From assembly GCF_037072025.1 (NCBI RefSeq), contig NZ_JAXHDD010000004.1:87690-151689 (forward strand): a stretch of DNA of 64,000 nucleotides, read 5' to 3'. The translations under genes were made by a program, and so were the position numbers. This document shows positions 35,680 to 44,644 of the stretch, one piece after another. How positions within the stretch are numbered: position 1 is the stretch's first letter; each line of letters opens with the position of its first letter. The notes under the pieces are model-generated. The model saw only the letters and a program-made list of their open reading frames with translations, did no database searches and had not been told where the DNA came from. This DNA comes from Pseudogracilibacillus sp037072025 (lineage in GTDB: Bacteria; Bacillota; Bacilli; Bacillales; Amphibacillaceae).

Positions 35680-38054
35680 AAAGTCCACTCCTTATCTTTG
35701 CCAAAGTCGATTAACTGTAGCGCATCAAAAAGCATCCGTTCATCAGCATCAATGTTCTGATAACCTCGTGATTCCGCTTCATCTTTTACAAGCCGCACCG
35801 CAGTTCCTGCATCTTCTCTCGATCTATCCGCTTTTGCGATTTCATCGGCTTGTAAGTAGGCCTTATATAAAGCAATTAAACGGGAACGTGGCCAACGATT
35901 TTCTGCATGATTCAAGTCTTCGATCAAATTCCACAATGCTTTCAGTTCTTTAACATCGTATATTTTGTCTGTAAGATAGGGCTGACTTGCTCGCTTCTCT
36001 TCCATTTGCTTCACGTAACTTCCCCGCACCAAATAGAAATCAAAATAGGAGGAAGTCGTGCTTTTGTAGTTGCTATAGTAAGATTTCTTAGCATTTTGGC
36101 AGCATTGCTCTGCTATGTCGTAAGCAAGTTCAAACGGAAAGTGACTATGCACAAAAGCTACCCCTGCGCAAGCACGAATCTGACCCTCTTCCTTTTCCAA
36201 TTGCTTTAAAAAAGCGAGTGTAAAAGGAATGGCTAAATCTCCTTGACAGATAAACGTAACATCATCGCCATCTAAAATAAGCGGGCGCATAGGAAATTTT
36301 TTGGACTGTTTATTAAAATGATTCACGGTTTCTTCAAATGTCTTTCTAAATACACCTGTAATTCGTAACGATAATTCGCGATGTTTTTTAAATACCTCTT
36401 CCATATCCAAATTTTTCCCTGCACCTTTTAATTCTCGTTTAAGCCAATCTCCCATACCATTGCCGTCTATATGTACAACACCAATATAGCTGTCCTCACC
36501 TTTGTTTTTCTTTAAATCTTCTGTCTCTGTGACAAAAGTATTGTTAAAATCTTTCAAATAACTTTTACCCTCTGTTGCTTTTCGTTTAAGCCATTGCTCA
36601 GTCGATAGAGGAGATTTGTCAATCTCATGTGTAATCGGATCGCCCTTAAATGGCTCTTGGGCAAATATCGGCAAGGTTTGATTGAGTTTGGTACGTATCT
36701 GCTCGGCTTTCGTTTTTGCAAGCTTAGGCATGAGTTCTTCGAAGTATAATTGTGCGTAATGTTTATTCGTTTCCAAAGTAAACGGAATAGCCTCTGTCGC
36801 CAGTGTTAAAGATGCACTTTCTTGCAGCACTTTAAGTGCGAATGCGCGGTTCGCTTGGGTGTACAGCTCCCAATCCCTATAAATAACTAGAGCATTTCCA
36901 CCGCCAATATAAATAATTTCTGCTTGCAGGTTTTTGTCAGCAAAAATTCGAACGTCATTTGCCGTATTATTATTACTTTTCCATTCTGTCTCTACCTTGT
37001 ATTTCTCAGCGCACTTTTTCAACACTTCAACAAAATACTCTTCAACCATTTTGCCCACAATATAAGAGCCACCCATATTCTCTTTCATGCGATTGGAAGC
37101 AAAGATATAGTCTTGAATACCTGTAATATCATAAATAGCGAGTAAATAATGATGATTAGACTTTTTCATTATATTAACCTCATCCTTTTTTTCTTGAATT
37201 TCCAAAGCTTCGTTAAACATCTGTGCATAGGATTCATGCGGAAAAAAGATCGGATTATTGATCACCATTAACAATTGATTTAATTGCATATTAAAAGTGA
37301 GCAATGGGTTTTTATTTGTCTTTTTATCCATAATTATGAGCCCTTTTAAAGTTCGTTCACTCGTAGATTTAGGCTGATAACTGCTTAATTCGTTGTAGCT
37401 TGCATTGTAGAGTTCTAAATGGTAATGATTAAGCTCTCGATACCAATTCGCCATATCCCTTTCATCAGTAACCAGAACTTGCAATTTGTTTTCTTTATCA
37501 GGATGTAAAATAAAATCAAAGCTTCTTGTGAAATCTGCCTTTTTATTTGTACTTAGGTTAGCTAGTGTACATAGAATAAGAATGGGACGTGTCGCCGTTT
37601 GTGTTTGCTCTTTATAATGAACCTTTGTATCTGACAATTCATGCTTAGTCCGTGTATAGGAGTTCAATACTGGCATCAGTTTATCAATTGTGCTCGCCCA
37701 AGCTGTCACATTGTCTGTGTCTACATTGTGACTTTTACTTTGTATAGCTACTGCAACTGCTTCAATCGGAATAAACTTCATATTGCCATAATTAAAAACA
37801 TACGGTGTATATTGCTCATCATATATAGCAATATCGATTTCAGCAGAGACTTGACCAAAGGAATCGATTAAAAAGACACTTTGCGCCAGTTGAAATTTTT
37901 TCGGTACGATACTTGCAAACACATCCAACCAAATGAGTTCACGGCTTGTTCCAGAGGTCACGTGATGATTAGGTGTCTCGATTTGTAATTGATTGGAGAT
38001 CGCCTCTGCTATAGTTTGATAATGTTCTTGAATCATCGTAAGTGTTTCACTCAC
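35676..38054 (-). CDS. cas10: DUF6602-Cas10 fusion (type III CRISPR large subunit)
   Basis: 792 aa. Residues 1-~235 are a DUF6602 PD-(D/E)XK-like domain: D74 and D79 (EIDIAIYD), E98 (IPIEAV), Q105-S-K107. Residues ~296-792 are Cas10/Cmr2: first palm YDITGIQDYIF, GGGNALV, then second palm with D530 (HIDGNGMG) and DGDD at 595-598 in place of GGDD. No HD nuclease domain is visible, so DUF6602 occupies its usual place. An internal Met296 (ATG at 37169) has GGATGAGG 8 bases before it, so a separate Cas10 could also be made. The catalytic Asp pair is kept, so cyclic oligoadenylate synthesis remains possible. It overlaps neighbours on both sides. Confidence 0.85.
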   Translation of the reverse strand: MSETLTMIQEHYQTIAEAISNQLQIETPNHHVTSGTSRELIWLDVFASIVPKKFQLAQSVFLIDSFGQVSAEIDIAIYDEQYTPYVFNYGNMKFIPIEAVAVAIQSKSHNVDTDNVTAWASTIDKLMPVLNSYTRTKHELSDTKVHYKEQTQTATRPILILCTLANLSTNKKADFTRSFDFILHPDKENKLQVLVTDERDMANWYRELNHYHLELYNASYNELSSYQPKSTSERTLKGLIIMDKKTNKNPLLTFNMQLNQLLMVINNPIFFPHESYAQMFNEALEIQEKKDEVNIMKKSNHHYLLAIYDITGIQDYIFASNRMKENMGGSYIVGKMVEEYFVEVLKKCAEKYKVETEWKSNNNTANDVRIFADKNLQAEIIYIGGGNALVIYRDWELYTQANRAFALKVLQESASLTLATEAIPFTLETNKHYAQLYFEELMPKLAKTKAEQIRTKLNQTLPIFAQEPFKGDPITHEIDKSPLSTEQWLKRKATEGKSYLKDFNNTFVTETEDLKKNKGEDSYIGVVHIDGNGMGDWLKRELKGAGKNLDMEEVFKKHRELSLRITGVFRKTFEETVNHFNKQSKKFPMRPLILDGDDVTFICQGDLAIPFTLAFLKQLEKEEGQIRACAGVAFVHSHFPFELAYDIAEQCCQNAKKSYYSNYKSTTSSYFDFYLVRGSYVKQMEEKRASQPYLTDKIYDVKELKALWNLIEDLNHAENRWPRSRLIALYKAYLQADEIAKADRSREDAGTAVRLVKDEAESRGYQNIDADERMLFDALQLIDFGKDKEWTL
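37167..37184 (-). promoter_or_regulatory. Internal ribosome site and start inside the DUF6602-Cas10 frame
   Basis: GGATGAGG (37177-37184) lies 8 bases before an in-frame ATG (37169) that begins exactly at the Cas10 portion (MKKSNHHYLLAIYDITG). It looks like the start signal of a once separate cas10 gene now fused to DUF6602. Confidence 0.5.
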
Positions 38055-38967
38055 TCATCTCTCCTCCCCTGTTAAATGCTCGAACATAGGATTGATGCGG
38101 GAAAAAAATCGGATTGTTAATCAGCATTAACAACTGGTTGAACTGAAACATTAATGAAAGTAACACATTATTTTTCCCTACGTTCAAATCCTTAAGCGTA
38201 CGTTCGGTACTTTGAATACCCTTGCCCTTTAGATCTTTTAATTCTTCCTTATTCTCATAGCGATCTAAATTATAATGATTTAACGATTCATACCATGTAT
38301 GTAATTCTGCATCTTCACAAGAAATATGTTTATGTATTTCTTCTTGCTCACCTTCTTTAAAACATACGGACAAAATAATATCAAATCCGGATGCTAAATC
38401 AGCTTTTTCTGCTGTGGTACAGAGAATCGTAATCGGTCTTGTTGATGTTTGGGTTTGCCCTGGGGAAAGTATATTTGTGTCTAATAGAGCTGTTTGAATG
38501 CGAACATAAGCGTTCATATCAGTCTTCAACTCTTGAATGGATTTCAACCAAGGTGTATATACTCCTAATGTTTCTGATTGCTTTTGCTGCGCTCGCCCCA
38601 ATTGTTCCTGTTGATCGTTTTGTTTCTCTTCTAATTGTTTTCTTAGCATTTTATTCTCACAAAGCACGACTGCAAATACCGCTTCAATCGGAATATATTT
38701 GATGGTACCGTAGTTAAATATATATGGCGTATACTGTTCATCATAAACTGCTAAACTTACTTTTTCTGATACACCTTGATACGAGTCAATGATGTAAACA
38801 TTTTTCTCCACGCTATATTTGGTTGGTATAATGCGCTTAAATACGGGCTGCCATATTTCTTCTGCGCTTGATGTATTACTGCTTTCATCGATCCAAAGTT
38901 CTGTTATTAACGTCCTTTCAAGATTTCGATAGTTTTCAACTAATTTTGTCATTACCTTACTGTTCAT
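38047..38967 (-). CDS. Stand-alone DUF6602 protein in CRISPR operon
   Basis: About 306 aa, a paralogue of the N-terminal part of the Cas10 fusion. Shared: AVYDEQYTPYIFNYG, IPIEAV, STERTLKDL and FNQLLMLINNPIFFPHQSY. The first-motif Asp (D74 in the fusion) is Ser71 here, and the E/QxK position reads Leu-Cys-Glu, so nuclease activity is doubtful. A charged linker (ENKMLRKQLEEKQNDQQEQL) may be coiled coil. The start at 38967 follows GAGGTGATAGAA; the frame opens at 39030. It lies 10 bases after cas6 and overlaps the fusion gene by 8. Confidence 0.8.
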   Translation of the reverse strand: MNSKVMTKLVENYRNLERTLITELWIDESSNTSSAEEIWQPVFKRIIPTKYSVEKNVYIIDSYQGVSEKVSLAVYDEQYTPYIFNYGTIKYIPIEAVFAVVLCENKMLRKQLEEKQNDQQEQLGRAQQKQSETLGVYTPWLKSIQELKTDMNAYVRIQTALLDTNILSPGQTQTSTRPITILCTTAEKADLASGFDIILSVCFKEGEQEEIHKHISCEDAELHTWYESLNHYNLDRYENKEELKDLKGKGIQSTERTLKDLNVGKNNVLLSLMFQFNQLLMLINNPIFFPHQSYVRAFNRGGEMSE

Positions 38968-38977
38968 TTCTATCACC

Positions 38978-39889
38978 TCATAAGTAATCAATTGTGTAGT
39001 AGCCAAATCCATGTGTAGGATTACGACCAATATGAAGCAATTTTCCCGCTTCTAAAAGCGGTGTAAATGGGGTAATATTACCTTGATAACAAACTGATCC
39101 TGTAATCGTGTCCATTTCTAAACTCTGATTCTTTTGATTCATAGAAAACCGCTTGAATTTTGCTTGTTTCCAGCACTGATTGACCGCCCGAACTTTTCTT
39201 GCTTCTAATAACATATCCTCATCATCCCATTCCAAATTATACCCAGCATAAGCATGGGATAGGAGAGCAATTCTTCTTGTGACTGCACGAATGATATCTT
39301 CAAAGGTGGGGGCTGTAATTAACCGCTTACTTTTTTGTAAACGTAAGGGGTCAGGAAATTGCATAAATACAAAGGTCGTCTCTCGGTCATGACAGATTAG
39401 TTGTTTTGGTTTTGCATTTTTCAGCCACAACTTATTCTCACACCAAATCAGTTGATTTGTAGTGGAATCTATTATTTTTAATAATTTAAATGGAATCCGT
39501 GCTGCACCCCATCCTAAGTGTTCCATTTGTTGCAAGACTTGCACAATAAGGCTTGTTTCTTCACTAGCAACACCTAGTAAAGTCAGATCAAATTCACATA
39601 TATCCCCCTTCTGCCATGTTGTTTTATCTTTCGTTAATACATGCAATACAAAAGGATTCACGGATCCAGCTGCATTTTTAGGCGACACAAAATAGTTTGC
39701 GTATTCACACGTTGTTGCTAGACTACAGTTATAACATTTTACATTAGGTGTAGAACAAACCATTTGGCGAAAGCTGTGCCCAATCAATCCCCTTACAGTT
39801 GAGCCAAGATAGGGTGGTAATAGACCGGCATCTTGTGCCACGAATGTTATACGCAAAGTAATCCATTTCATATATGGAAACATTTTCAT
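38978..39889 (-). CDS. cas6: Cas6-type pre-crRNA endoribonuclease
   Basis: A 303-aa PF10040-type Cas6. The N-terminal ferredoxin-like fold opens MKWITLRITFVAQDAGLLPPYLGS. The cysteine cluster CYNCSLATTCEYANYF (near 50-65) is characteristic of this Cas6 group. The C-terminal glycine-rich loop GKLLHIGRNPTHGFGYYTI ends the protein. It cleaves CRISPR repeat RNA into crRNAs. It is first in the operon with a probable promoter at 39933-39962. The start is one of two nearby ATGs after AAGGAAAG. Confidence 0.85.
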   Translation of the reverse strand: MKMFPYMKWITLRITFVAQDAGLLPPYLGSTVRGLIGHSFRQMVCSTPNVKCYNCSLATTCEYANYFVSPKNAAGSVNPFVLHVLTKDKTTWQKGDICEFDLTLLGVASEETSLIVQVLQQMEHLGWGAARIPFKLLKIIDSTTNQLIWCENKLWLKNAKPKQLICHDRETTFVFMQFPDPLRLQKSKRLITAPTFEDIIRAVTRRIALLSHAYAGYNLEWDDEDMLLEARKVRAVNQCWKQAKFKRFSMNQKNQSLEMDTITGSVCYQGNITPFTPLLEAGKLLHIGRNPTHGFGYYTIDYL

Positions 39890-39932
39890 CTTTCCTTCTG
39901 CATTTTTTAAGTTAATTTGTCACTTTATAGTA

Positions 39933-39962
39933 ATCATACACGAGATCGCAAACTTTGCACAA
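39933..39962 (-). promoter_or_regulatory. Probable promoter of the CRISPR operon
   Basis: On the minus strand a TTGTGC -35 (39957-39962) and TATGAT -10 (39933-39938) are separated by 18 bases. They lie about 45 bases upstream of cas6. Confidence 0.45.
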
Positions 39963-40320
39963 TTATAATTAATGTTTTACTCTTGTCTTATTCGAAATTT
40001 TCTTGTGAGGATTCCTACCTAGATCAATAGAGTCTTTGAAAAAGGTAATGTACAGATCATTTATTTAATGCAAATTGTATTTCATAGCAATGGTCACAGG
40101 CAAAAGGAATTGATACTGTAAACACTTATATTTCAATTTCACCCAATATAATGATACTTTTTTCAAATGCAACCATATACCACAGGACTTAATACTCAAA
40201 TGGTCTCAGAAACGATCTCCCAAACGCTATATCTGAGCATTACAGTTGGAGATGTAGGTGAAATTACTTTGACGCGCTCTCGCATGACCATTTTTTCTGT
40301 TTACTTATGATAGCAACACG
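39963..40320. other. Intergenic upstream of CRISPR operon, no array seen
   Basis: About 360 bases searched by eye for 24-40 bp direct repeats with spacers; none found. No gene is recognised. Confidence 0.55.
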
Positions 40321-40321
40321 A

Positions 40322-40361
40322 AACCAGCCTCTACCTTGAAAACATGGTGAAGGCTGGTTTA
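40322..40361. terminator. Hairpin, probable terminator
   Basis: AAACCAGCCT (40322-40331) and AGGCTGGTTT (40352-40361) are exact inverted arms. It is positioned downstream of the FIMAH remnant on the minus strand. The T run is short. Confidence 0.5.
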
Positions 40362-40549
40362 CAAGTACTATTTTACATCATCTCTATATTCTAATTTGTA
40401 TATAGACGCAATCACCCGTTTGATATCAACGTGTTAATCAATACAATCTCCAGTTTTCTCCAAATGGTAACTCAAAGCTGCAAAGGCGATAAACCAATAA
40501 CTTATCAGTCACCACCGTGGGTATTCGCTAATAAAAAATTGCACCTACT

Positions 40550-41080
40550 TTAAGGGGTTGGTTGGTAGGCTTCATCAGAAATCAAATGACTGTTCTTTTG
40601 GTGATTCAGCAGTACAGTAAAACCTTCTAAATGCTTCATCACTTTTTGTTCCTTTTTTTCTTTCTCAAAATGATCTATGGCCGACAACTGAAGGCTCAAT
40701 GCATGAACAACCTGTTGATTGGCAAAAGCAGCTGGATCATCTTCATAATATTGAATGGCTTTTTTTATCTCTGATGCACCTGTATCCTTACCCCTTTAGA
40801 ATTCCCTGACTATTTGGTTCTGGGGCTCTTGATTGTAGACACTTTTTACAATATTATTAATAACATGGGTAATTTCGCTTCCTTTTACCCCGTTCAGCCA
40901 GAGTGTATTCATGTTATGCATTTTCATACCTGGAACGTTAGGGACACTTATAACTGTGCAGTTTTACAGGAGCATTCGTGAAGTTTGAATAAACACCCAA
41001 TCCCCAGGCTTCATGAGAAGTAACTGAGGGTATTACCTTATAAGATGCATAACCTTCGTCGGTACCATGATTACTCATTC
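40550..41080 (-). pseudogene. Secreted protein remnant with C-terminal FIMAH domain
   Basis: The minus strand reads GTDEGYASYKVIPSVTSHE, AWGLGVYSNFTNAPVKLHS, MNTLWLNGVKGSEITHVIN, then after a stop HALSLQLSAIDHFEKEKKEQ and HLEGFTVLLNHQ. The last part is a FIMAH domain found at the C-terminus of large Bacillus secreted proteins. At least one frameshift and one in-frame stop interrupt it, and the N-terminus is missing. Confidence 0.6.
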
Positions 41081-41398
41081 AAGAAACTTGATTAGGGACA
41101 TCGTAAGGTTCTTCTGATTGGTAAAGGTAGGTGAACAACCGTATTTTGATCAACAAACAGTATGTTTTATATTTTTGAACAGATCGTCGATATCTCTGTA
41201 TACGAGTTGTTTACGAATAATAAAGTTATTTAAAAAGATGGTATGAAAGTCAGATTTCCATACCATCCTTTTCAGTTTTTCTGTATAATAAAAAAGAATA
41301 TTTCGATATTCATTTAGTTTTAGATTGAGTAAAGAAATAGCATATCATGATAATGAAAATGTTATGATTTTTTTATGGTAGAGAGGTGGAGTGACAAC

Positions 41399-42034
41399 AT
41401 GTTTTCATTTATTGTCATTGTGTTTCTTTTATTTTTAGTCCCTGGTCCTGCAGTGATTATTACAATTTCTCAAACGATAAAAAGTGGGAGAAAGAATGGT
41501 ATTATGACTGCTTGTGGAATCGCCTTAGGGGATAGTATTCATGTGTTGTTCGCTGTTTTAGGGTTATCAGCGATATTATTAAGTTCTGCTCTAGCATTTG
41601 AAATCGTAAAATATATCGGAGCTCTTTATTTATTTTACTTAGGGATTCAAATGTTACGTACAAAGACTAAACAAAAAGAAAAATCAAATCTTGAACAAAC
41701 GTCTGTGAGTATAGATAATAACCCGAGTTGGAAATCAATTAAACAAGGCTTTTTAGCGGAAATATTGAATCCTAAAACAGCATTATTCTTTTTAGCATTT
41801 TTACCTCAATTTATCCAAAATGACGGAAGTAGTGTGACATTACAACTTGTTGTTCTGGGTACTGTATTTGTACTAATGAGTATTGCATTCACTTCTTTTT
41901 TGGCTTATTGTACAAGTTTCATTGGAGCAAAGATGTTCAAAACATCAGGCATTTTTGCTAATAAAGTCGAGAAAATTGTCGGATTGATTTATATTGGATT
42001 AGGTATACGTTTAGCACTTCAAACTCAAGAATAG
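41399..42034 (+). CDS. LysE/RhtB-family amino-acid exporter
   Basis: About 211 aa with six hydrophobic segments. The N-terminal LFLVPGPAVIITISQTIKSGRKNGI is the LysE/RhtB signature (PGP motif), and LNPKTALFFLAFLPQF near residue 130 is also conserved. It exports amino acids or related metabolites; the substrate is unknown. The frame opens at 41375, but the ATG at 41399 follows GGTGGAG by 7 bases. It is followed by a strong terminator and is the one intact gene in a decayed region. Confidence 0.88.
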   Translation: MFSFIVIVFLLFLVPGPAVIITISQTIKSGRKNGIMTACGIALGDSIHVLFAVLGLSAILLSSALAFEIVKYIGALYLFYLGIQMLRTKTKQKEKSNLEQTSVSIDNNPSWKSIKQGFLAEILNPKTALFFLAFLPQFIQNDGSSVTLQLVVLGTVFVLMSIAFTSFLAYCTSFIGAKMFKTSGIFANKVEKIVGLIYIGLGIRLALQTQE

Positions 42035-42130
42035 ATGGCGAATACAACTATTCGTTTCCCAAAACTTACCTTTTTCATGATTCCTATAAAATTATAGAAT
42101 AAAAGAAAAAGCTTATTTTTAAACAACCTT

Positions 42131-42172
42131 AGTAACCATCTATCAGTGTAACAGATAGATGGTTACTTTACT
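42131..42172 (+). terminator. Strong intrinsic terminator after lysE-like gene
   Basis: AGTAACCATCTATC and GATAGATGGTTACT are exact 14-bp arms (42131-42167) followed by TTACTT. Confidence 0.8.
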
Positions 42173-42312
42173 TCCAAGCACAAAATTAACAAACCCCATT
42201 TTCGGGGTAGTACCAGTGAAGCCAACACCACCCGCACTAAAAATATGTCAAGGTTAAATACTACTTCCCAATAAAAGCATATTTTTGTAAAGATTTCTCA
42301 AACATAATCATC

Positions 42313-43047
42313 TTATTCCCCGCTCCAGCGGAAAAACCGTGAGGACAAAATAATAGATATAATGGCGACACCAATGAGAACCGCAACATCCACGCCATTC
42401 TCCCAAATCGGGTGAAATTCCATGTTTGCCTTATTAAATCAATGACGTAGTAAAGCGGAAGGATGTGGGCGATAACACGTAATACGCTTGGCATCCATTC
42501 AATCGGAAAGGTGCCGATAGAAAAATCATCAAATTCAAGGCAAGTGAATTGATGGCTAAGGCAGTCCGAACGTTTTTGGCAATTGAATTGATCAACAGTC
42601 CGAACGGGAAGAAGGCAACCAGGCTTAATAGGATGGTCAATAAGGTGCTCCCCAAATATTTCGGTACATGTAAATTGAAGACGAGGTATCCAAAAATGAG
42701 AATAATTACGGCGCTGATGGTAAAAATGACGGTTCCCTGCACGGTTTGCGCCGTTAACACCATCCAGGGCCTTACTGTTGTGACCTGATAGCGTCGCAAA
42801 ATGCCTTTTTCACGATAGTTGGCCATCACCGTTCCGATTCCGAAAAACGCAGTGGTCAAGATGTTCACCGCAATCCGGGACGGGATGTAAGCATTGCTAT
42901 ATGTCATCCCACCGATTTTTGCGCTTCCGAACATCGCCCCGAATAACCAGATCTCAGAACCGGAAACAAAAAGGTCCAGAACACGGCCATTTTTTCTCGA
43001 AAAAATAACTTTGTTTCTATTACCGACAGGTTCACAATTTTATTCAT
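42313..43047 (-). pseudogene. ABC-2 type permease pseudogene
   Basis: The frame starts at an ATG overlapping the ATPase stop (ACATGA) and reads NKIVNLSVIETKLFFREKMA, then shifts near 42960, continues IPSRIAVNILTTAFFGIGTV and LNLMIFLSAPF, shifts again near 42500 (MPSVLRVIAHILPLYYVIDL) and again near 42410 (ENGVDVAVLIGVAII). At least three frameshifts destroy it. It was an ABC-2 exporter permease of the YvfS type. It is more GC-rich than its surroundings, suggesting a foreign origin. Confidence 0.75.
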
Positions 43048-43955
43048 GTTGATCGCTCCTTTAACAGGTGAACAAACAAATCATCAAGTGTGCCTCGCTC
43101 GAAACGAAATGCGGTCACTTTCCAACTGCGTTCATCACATTCTTTTAAAACCAGGTAGGCAGATCGCTGGAGGTTATCCGTTTGAATTCTCATCCGATCC
43201 CCGGATTAATCCACATGAATCACACTGGGCAGGGCGATCAAAACATCTGGTTCAACATCGAAACTCTCAAACGCTAGGTAGTTTGTCGCCAGGTCTTCAA
43301 GCAACACATTCGGTTTTCCAAGTGCCCGGATTCGACCATCGTACACCATGGCGATCCGATCGCAAAGTTTTTCGGCTTCTTCCATATAATGCGTTGTGAC
43401 CAGGATGGTGGTTCCTTGTTCCTTCAGGGTATGGATGACTTCCCACAACTCGCGGCGTGCCTGCGGATCGAGCCCCATGCTCGGTTCATCCAAGAATACA
43501 ATTTCGGGTTGATGCAAAACAGATAAAGCGAGCGTTACCCGTTGTTTCCAGCCACCGGAAAGATCCTTGAAATACGAATTGAGTTTGTCTTGCAATTGTA
43601 ACTGTTCAATGATGTCTACCAGAGCATGTGTGTCATAGAAAGAGGCAAACAGATTTAGCGCTTCCTTGACCTTCATTAACTCCTGTATGGATGTATCCTG
43701 AAACTGCACCCCGATTTTTTTATTTAATTGATAGCGGTCGGACTCCTTGCCGGGGTCATGGCCGAGTACGTGCACGTTTCCGGAATCTCTTTTCCGCAAT
43801 CCTTCCAGAATCTCGATGGTTGTGGTCTTACCGGCACCGTATGGACCAATGATACCGAAAATTTCTCCTCTTCCGACTGTAAACGAAACCCCCTGTACGG
43901 CCCGAGTTTCCCCGTACTGTTTGGTTAATCCTTCAACTTCAATCACATGTGGCAC
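43044..43955 (-). pseudogene. ABC-2 transporter ATPase with in-frame stop
   Basis: The 304-codon frame encodes a standard ABC-2 ATPase: Walker A GPYGAGKTT (the usual N replaced by Y), signature LSGGWKQR, Walker B IVFLDEPSMGLDP, and ATTILVTTHYMEEAE-like D-loop region. A TAA at 43206-43208 truncates it at 249 aa. The remaining 54 codons (MRIQTDNLQRSAYLVLKE; FERGTLDDLFVHLL) stay open and end overlapping the permease ATG. Truncated product only, with a dead permease partner. Confidence 0.75.
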
Positions 43956-44128
43956 CTTTCTTATCTCCTTCTCTCATAAAATAATGAATGGATGAATATT
44001 CTTCAATCTTGCATCATAAGAAAAAAAGCTATTCGTCTTTAAGAGATCAGTAGTCAGATGACAGATTTGAATAAATTTGTAGTAGAAATGAATTTATACC
44101 CTTTCTTCCCTATAAAATCAGTTTTGTA

Positions 44129-44310
44129 TTACAAAAATGGTTCTTCCGGCAGCCACCCTTTGTTTTCGGCAATGGCGATGGCATCCATCCGGTTTCTCGC
44201 TTCCAGCTTCTGAATAATTTCGGAGATGTAGTTGCGGATCGTAGCTGGAGAGAGATAAAGAGTTTTACTGATTTCTTTGACGAATCTCCCTTCTTCAGGT
44301 GCAACAGAAT
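44129..44310 (-). pseudogene. LuxR/NarL-type response regulator, C-terminal fragment
   Basis: EEGRFVKEISKTLYLSPATI, then RNYISEIIQKLEARNRMDAI and ENKGWL, is the LuxR-type helix-turn-helix of DesR/YvfU-like regulators. The receiver domain is gone. It was probably the regulator of the adjacent ABC-2 exporter, as in yvfSTU. Confidence 0.65.
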
Positions 44311-44414
44311 AAATAATCAGAGAAATCAACGGGGGAAGCTTAGTGTCCAAGTTCATTTGGGGGCTTATGAGATAGACCCGTAATGAAGTGAATGAGGGAA
44401 GGAGGGAGGAAAAT

Positions 44415-44640
44415 ATGCAGTTCTCCAAAAGCACCAATTACGCCTTGCACGCCTTAATTCATTTGGCTCACTCGGAGCCTCAGGGGCATAGAAAGAGGAA
44501 TCATGTATGCTGGGGAACTAGGAAATCCAGGTTTTATCCCCCTTCCATTTTTCTTCCTTTTGTCCACGCCCTAAAACAAGCCAATTCTGGAATGGAGTCA
44601 AGGGCGAAGCGTAGCGGAGGGCAACGCCTTTACCCTTGAC
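44415..44640 (+). pseudogene. Rrf2-family regulator, N-terminal fragment
   Basis: GGAGGAAAAT followed by ATG and MQFSKSTNYALHALIHLAH, the canonical start of Rrf2 regulators. After about 22 residues the frame enters unrelated sequence containing a GTCAAGGG...CCCTTGAC inverted repeat. The gene has been cut by an insertion or deletion. Confidence 0.6.
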
Positions 44641-44644
44641 AGAA

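Noticed and set aside
39890..41374. Possible CRISPR array upstream of cas6
   Set aside because: No repeat of 24 bases or more recurs at regular spacing. The region holds a hairpin and a decayed secreted-protein gene.
43046..43399. 117-codon plus-strand ORF opposite the ABC ATPase
   Set aside because: Shadow of the ATPase frame on the other strand; no ribosome site.
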